Part shown: one piece after another, positions 60,237-64,000 of the stretch
How positions within the stretch are numbered: the stretch's first letter is position 1
How the letters are laid out: the number at the start of each line of letters is the position of its first letter
Assembly: GCF_900269665.1 (NCBI RefSeq)
Contig: NZ_LT985361.1
Location: forward strand, 8,450,390-8,514,389
Source: Nocardia suismassiliense
GTDB lineage: Bacteria; Actinomycetota; Actinomycetes; Mycobacteriales; Mycobacteriaceae
DNA length: 64,000 nt
Direction of reading: 5' to 3'
Position numbers and translations under genes: made by a program
Notes under the pieces: generated by a model
Seen by the model: only the letters and a program-made list of their open reading frames with translations
Database searches by the model: none
What the model was told of the DNA's origin: nothing

Positions 60237-61802
60237 CTACGACGCGGGTTCGCCCACGGCATCGGCCAAGGCCGCGAACGCGGGATAGCTGATCGCTTGC
60301 GGTGGACCCCAGGTCTGTTGTGCCGTCACCCGCAGCGGCATCGTGATGGCGGCGGCGATCCGGTCCGGCGGCTGCACCGTCGGGTCGTCACACCAGACGA
60401 ACAGACCCGAGCCGAGGTTGCGGGTGTTCTGGGCCGGCGTCAGGCGGGTGCCGTCCACGAACAGGGTGGGATCCCATAACTGGTAGGCGATGGGCGGTGG
60501 CACGTTGCCCACCGCCGTCGGTCCGCCGGTCACGTAGTAGGTCGGCGTGAACGCGGCATTCCTGATCTCGTGGCCCGCGGCGATGAGATCGGCTGGGCTG
60601 CGAGCGTTTCCGAAGTACGGCAGGGGCAGCTGCGGGACGCCCGCCCGGCTCCAGTAGTCGACGACGATGTCGGCGCCGATGGCGAAGGTTCCCGCGCCGG
60701 CGTGCAATCCGTCATTCCACACGCGCGGCCGCTTGCCGTGCGCGCGGACGATATCCGCGCCCCAGTTGATCAGGCCGAGGAAGGCATCCACCGGCTGCGC
60801 CTGCGGACCGTAGGTGGCGCGCGCGTACGCGCCGATCTGCGGGTATTCGTCGAAGCTCGCGACCCGGGCACCGTCGAGCAGGAACTCGTCCGCGCCCAGA
60901 TGCCAGTAGCGGCCGGGGAACAGCGGCAGGAACTCCTCGAGGATGTCGCGCATCAGGTCGTAGGCGCGCGGATTCGCGATGTCGATGGCCGCGTCGGAGA
61001 CCCGCCCGTTCGCGCTGCGCAGCTTCAGGTCGGGGTGCGCGGCCAAGATGCCGTTCATGTGGCCGGGGAAGTCGACCTCCGGCATGATCTCGACCTGATA
61101 TCGCGCCGCGTACTCGATCAGGTCGCGGATGTCCTGCTTCGAATAGTGCTGCGCGGCAGTGATTTCCGGATGCCATTCACTCTCCAAGCGGAAGCCGAAG
61201 GTGTCCGAGAGGTGCAGGTGCAGCAGGTTCAGCTTGAGGTAACCCATGCGGCGGATCTGTGCGCGCAGCAGGTCCACCGGCATGAACTCGCGGCCGACGT
61301 CCAGCATGAGGCTGCGTTCGCGGTACTGCGGCCAATCGGTCACGGTGCCACCGGGCAGCTCGTTGCGCTGCCGCAGCAGTTGCAGGGCTGAGCTGGTGGC
61401 GTAGAACGCACCGGCGAGGTCGGCACCGCGCAGGTCGAGGGTTTCGCCGATCGAAATGCGGTAGGCCTCAGGAGTTTCCGGTGCGCCCGGTACCGGTCCG
61501 ATGCTCAGCACGATGTCGCCGGCGCTACTAATTGAATCTGATTGCGCAACAACAGTATTGCCCGTGAACGACTGCAAACCGGTGGCGAAATCTGTTGCGG
61601 TGTCGCGCAAAGCGTCGTGCGTATAGACCACCCGCGTCTGCGCCCCGAGGGAGAACGCTCCCCTGCCGGGCTCCCAAGCCTTCAGCGTAGGCAGCGTCTG
61701 CGGTGCTCCCGGCTCCGCCTCGGCCGAATGCTGTCCACTGAGCGACACCGCCACCGCAGCGATAATCACGACCGCACCCGCAACCACCGCACGAATCGAC
61801 AT
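60237..61802 (-). CDS. Secreted GH20 beta-N-acetylhexosaminidase
   Basis: A 521-residue exported enzyme with a signal peptide (residues 1-29). The N-terminal domain (SLGAQTRVVYTHDAL to IGETLDLRGADLAGAFYATSSALQLL) is the GH20b fold. The catalytic barrel has RSLMLDVGREFMPVDLLRAQI, MPEVDFPGHMNGILAA and, near residue 300, WHLGADEFLLD with the catalytic Asp-Glu pair. The C-terminal part (GLHAGAGTFAIGADIVVDYWS) is the usual substrate pocket. It removes terminal GlcNAc from glycans, chitooligomers or muropeptides outside the cell. Confidence 0.92.
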   Translation of the reverse strand: MSIRAVVAGAVVIIAAVAVSLSGQHSAEAEPGAPQTLPTLKAWEPGRGAFSLGAQTRVVYTHDALRDTATDFATGLQSFTGNTVVAQSDSISSAGDIVLSIGPVPGAPETPEAYRISIGETLDLRGADLAGAFYATSSALQLLRQRNELPGGTVTDWPQYRERSLMLDVGREFMPVDLLRAQIRRMGYLKLNLLHLHLSDTFGFRLESEWHPEITAAQHYSKQDIRDLIEYAARYQVEIMPEVDFPGHMNGILAAHPDLKLRSANGRVSDAAIDIANPRAYDLMRDILEEFLPLFPGRYWHLGADEFLLDGARVASFDEYPQIGAYARATYGPQAQPVDAFLGLINWGADIVRAHGKRPRVWNDGLHAGAGTFAIGADIVVDYWSRAGVPQLPLPYFGNARSPADLIAAGHEIRNAAFTPTYYVTGGPTAVGNVPPPIAYQLWDPTLFVDGTRLTPAQNTRNLGSGLFVWCDDPTVQPPDRIAAAITMPLRVTAQQTWGPPQAISYPAFAALADAVGEPAS

Positions 61803-61905
61803 GCCTCACTGTACGAAACCCAGCGCCGACAGCACGCCTATCCGCGATCGCCACCGCCAGCCGCCTCGTCGACAACCGCACCGCCATCACCGCAGCCATG
61901 CAGGC

Positions 61906-61975
61906 GCACACTTTTTGATTTCCCGCATACGGATTCGCATGCCATTCCGTATGCGTCAAATCAAAAGGTGTGCGG
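61906..61975. repeat. Long imperfect inverted repeat
   Basis: Arms 61906-61934 and 61947-61975 (29 bases each) match at 26 positions and leave a 12-base loop; both arms begin with CGCACAC. The AT-rich middle (TTTTGATTT) is unlike the GC hairpins used as terminators here. Confidence 0.75.
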
Positions 61976-62001
61976 GAGTTGGTCGCAGGCCCCCAAACGC
62001 C

Positions 62002-62035
62002 GAACGCCACGTCGGTGGACCGACGTGGCGTTCGA
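62002..62035. terminator. Terminator of purH
   Basis: Perfect 16-bp inverted repeat (62002-62017 and 62020-62035; arm CGAACGCCACGTCGGT) with two bases between the arms, 12 bases beyond the purH stop on the minus strand. Confidence 0.8.
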
Positions 62036-62046
62036 AGTCGTTCGGT

Positions 62047-63624
62047 TCAGTGCGCGAAGTGACGAGACCCGGTCAGGTACAGGGTCACTCCGGCTTCCCG
62101 GGCCAGGTCGATGGTTTCCTGGTCACGGACCGAGCCACCGGGCTGCACGATCGCGCGCACACCCGCCTGCACGAGCTGCTGCGGGCCGTCCGGGAACGGG
62201 AAGAACGCGTCGGAGGCCGCGACCGAACCCTTGGCGCGGTCACCGGCGCGCTGCACGGCCAGCTGCACCGCGTCCACCCGGTTGACCTGACCCATGCCGA
62301 CGCCGACCGAGGCGCCGTCGTGCGCGAGCAGGATCGCGTTGGACTTCACGGCACGGCAAGCGCGCCAGGCGAATTCGAGATCGGCGAGGGTTTCGGCATC
62401 GGCTGCCTCGCCCGCGGCCAGCGTCCAGTTGGCCGGGTCGTCGCCCGCGGCGTCGAGGATGTCGCGCTGCTGCAACAGTGCGCCGCCGCTGATCGGGCGC
62501 AGTTCGGCGCCGGCGCGCAGCGGCGGCTCGGCGATTAGGATGCGCACATTCTTCTTGCGCTGCAACACTTCCACCGCGCCGTCGGCGTAGGCCGGGGCCA
62601 CGATCACCTCGGTGAAGATCTCCGCGACCTGCTCGGCCATCTCCACGGTGACCGTGCGGTTGGCCGCGATCACGCCGCCGAACGCGCTCACCGGATCGCA
62701 GGCGTGCGCCTTGCGGTGCGCCTCGGCGATGTCGGCGCCGATCGCGATGCCACAGGGGTTGGCGTGCTTGATGATCGCCACCGTCGGCGCGGTGTGGTCA
62801 TAGGCGGCCCGCCAGGCGGCGTCGGCATCGGTGTAGTTGTTGTACGACATCTCCTTGCCGTGCAACTGCTGAGCCTGCGCGAGGCCGAGGCCACCGTCGT
62901 TGTTGGTGTACAGCGCCGCCGCCTGGTGCGGGTTCTCGCCGTAGCGCAGCACCGCGGCGCGCTCCCAGGTGCCACCGAGCCAGGCCGGGAACAGCTCGCC
63001 GGCCGCCTGCTCGCGCTCGGTCACCCCGGGCACCAGCGTATTCGTCAGCCAGCTCGCGACCGCGACATCATAGCTCGCGGTGTGCTGAAAAGCCTTGGCC
63101 GCCAACGCGGTCCGCTCCGCCAGCGTGAAGCCGCCGGACTTCACCGCGCCGAGCACCTCGTCGTAGTCACCGCTGTCCACGACCACCGCCACCGAGGGGT
63201 GGTTCTTCGCCGCGGCGCGCACCATCGACGGACCGCCGATGTCGATCTGCTCGACACACTCGTCCGGGCTCGCGCCGCTGGCCACGGTCTCGGTGAACGG
63301 GTACAGGTTCACCACCACCAGCTGGAACGCCTCGACGCCCAGCTCCACCAGCTGCTCGACGTGCTCCGGCTTGCGGGTGTCGGCGAGGATGCCCGCGTGC
63401 ACCCTCGGGTGCAGCGTCTTCACCCGGCCGTCGAGGGTCTCCGGGAAACCGGTGAGCTCCTCGACCTTGGTCACCGGGATGCCCGCGTCGGCGATCTTGC
63501 CCGCGGTCGAGCCGGTGGACACCAGCTCGATGCCCGCGGCGTGCAGGCCGGTCGCCAGCTCGATGAGGCCGGTCTTGTCGTAGACGCTCACCAGCGCCCG
63601 TTGAATCGCCTTGCGCTCACTCAC
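62047..63624 (-). CDS. purH: Bifunctional AICAR transformylase / IMP cyclohydrolase
   Basis: A 525-residue protein starting at GTG 63622-63624, sharing GTGA with the purN stop. The N-terminal IMP cyclohydrolase half shows [19 protein letters not shown] and [16 protein letters not shown]; the C-terminal AICAR transformylase half shows [36 protein letters not shown] and [13 protein letters not shown]. It performs the last two steps of IMP synthesis. The overlap with purN shows one operon. Confidence 0.97.
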   Translation of the reverse strand: MSERKAIQRALVSVYDKTGLIELATGLHAAGIELVSTGSTAGKIADAGIPVTKVEELTGFPETLDGRVKTLHPRVHAGILADTRKPEHVEQLVELGVEAFQLVVVNLYPFTETVASGASPDECVEQIDIGGPSMVRAAAKNHPSVAVVVDSGDYDEVLGAVKSGGFTLAERTALAAKAFQHTASYDVAVASWLTNTLVPGVTEREQAAGELFPAWLGGTWERAAVLRYGENPHQAAALYTNNDGGLGLAQAQQLHGKEMSYNNYTDADAAWRAAYDHTAPTVAIIKHANPCGIAIGADIAEAHRKAHACDPVSAFGGVIAANRTVTVEMAEQVAEIFTEVIVAPAYADGAVEVLQRKKNVRILIAEPPLRAGAELRPISGGALLQQRDILDAAGDDPANWTLAAGEAADAETLADLEFAWRACRAVKSNAILLAHDGASVGVGMGQVNRVDAVQLAVQRAGDRAKGSVAASDAFFPFPDGPQQLVQAGVRAIVQPGGSVRDQETIDLAREAGVTLYLTGSRHFAH

Positions 63625-64000
63625 CGGAGAACTCGCTCATTCGGGATAACTGCCTTTCGTCCGTCGGAAACAATGCCCCGCGTCGCGACGGCGGCGACGA
63701 CCTGCGCCAGCAACCGCCGCTCGACAACCTTGATGCGCTCGTGCAAACTCGCCTCGTCGTCCTCGGGCAGCACCGGCACCGCCTCCTGCGCGAGGATCGG
63801 CCCGGTGTCGACGCCCGCGTCCACCAGGTGCACGGTCGAGCCGGTGACTCGCACCCCGTAGGCGAGCGCGTCACGCACCCCGTGCGCGCCGGGGAAGGCG
63901 GGCAGCAGCGCGGGGTGGGTGTTGATGATCCGGCCGCCGAAACGGCCGAGAAAGGTTGGGCCGAGGATCTTCATGAACCCGGCCGAGACCACCAGGTCGG
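63621..64000 (-). CDS. purN: Phosphoribosylglycinamide formyltransferase (partial, runs off right edge)
   Basis: The visible C-terminal part, about 125 residues, reads [52 protein letters not shown] and [22 protein letters not shown], the GART/PurN signature with catalytic His in NTHPALLP and Asp in D-x-G-P-I. The N-terminus lies outside the window. It adds the first formyl group in purine synthesis and is upstream of purH in the same operon. Confidence 0.95.
   Translation of the reverse strand, partial: DLVVSAGFMKILGPTFLGRFGGRIINTHPALLPAFPGAHGVRDALAYGVRVTGSTVHLVDAGVDTGPILAQEAVPVLPEDDEASLHERIKVVERRLLAQVVAAVATRGIVSDGRKAVIPNERVLR

Noticed and set aside
1-64000. CRISPR array
   Set aside because: No regularly spaced repeats of 24-40 bases were seen in any intergenic region.

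Overview
The window is high-GC actinobacterial DNA, most likely Nocardia or a very close relative. The reasons are three tandem MspA-type porin genes (a mycolic-acid outer membrane), a conservon operon, GTG/TTG and leaderless starts, and a core block whose gene order matches the Mycobacterium tuberculosis Rv0981-Rv0996 neighbourhood (mprA-mprB-pepD-moaB2, mscL, fmdB, 5-FCL, galU, moeA/glp, rimJ, sepX/glpR). No database search was possible; identities rest on motifs, length and context.

Layout. 1-16,250 holds surface and secretion genes: a GNAT acetyltransferase cut by the window edge, a membrane protein, a cytochrome P450 lacking the ExxR arginine, a secreted lipase, a DUF3237 protein behind a leaderless promoter with an operator-like palindrome, a LasA-type M23 peptidase with an acidic Trp/Asp tail, small secreted proteins, a secreted PHB depolymerase paired with a second secreted esterase, and a GAF/PucR regulator. 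16,280-34,350 is an accessory island that ends at tRNA-Ala(CGC). It carries a HigB/HigA-like toxin-antitoxin pair, a broken replication-relaxation gene, DUF4238, a protein with two nuclease-like domains, a 1,275-aa Mrr-STAND NTPase resembling Avs-type phage sensors, a broken XRE-TPR regulator, a cluster of small mobile-element genes and a large serine integrase that has lost both its reading frame and its catalytic serine. The island therefore looks stranded, but its candidate defence genes are intact.

34,350-48,800 is the conserved core block: Glp/GlpR division proteins, RimJ, GalU, folate and zinc-ribbon genes, MscL, three MspA porins, and the MprAB-PepD-MoaB2 envelope-stress operon. This is followed by a small downstream gene whose only possible start is non-canonical. 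49,150-54,200 is a CvnABCD conservon with an MHYT membrane protein as apparent fifth gene.

54,200-64,000 holds a DUF1906 glycosidase-like protein and a divergent pair of transcripts with Zur-like boxes. These encode cysteine-poor ribosomal proteins (L28, L33, S14, S18; L31B, L32) plus a COG0523/Mrf-like protein, which is a zinc-starvation ribosome-remodelling module. A LysM/B-lectin protein, a lipoprotein, a GH20 hexosaminidase and purH-purN (the latter cut by the right edge) follow.

Four genes are broken by single-base frameshifts: three in the island and one near 9.1 kb. All core genes are open. Strong hairpin terminators separate most convergent units.
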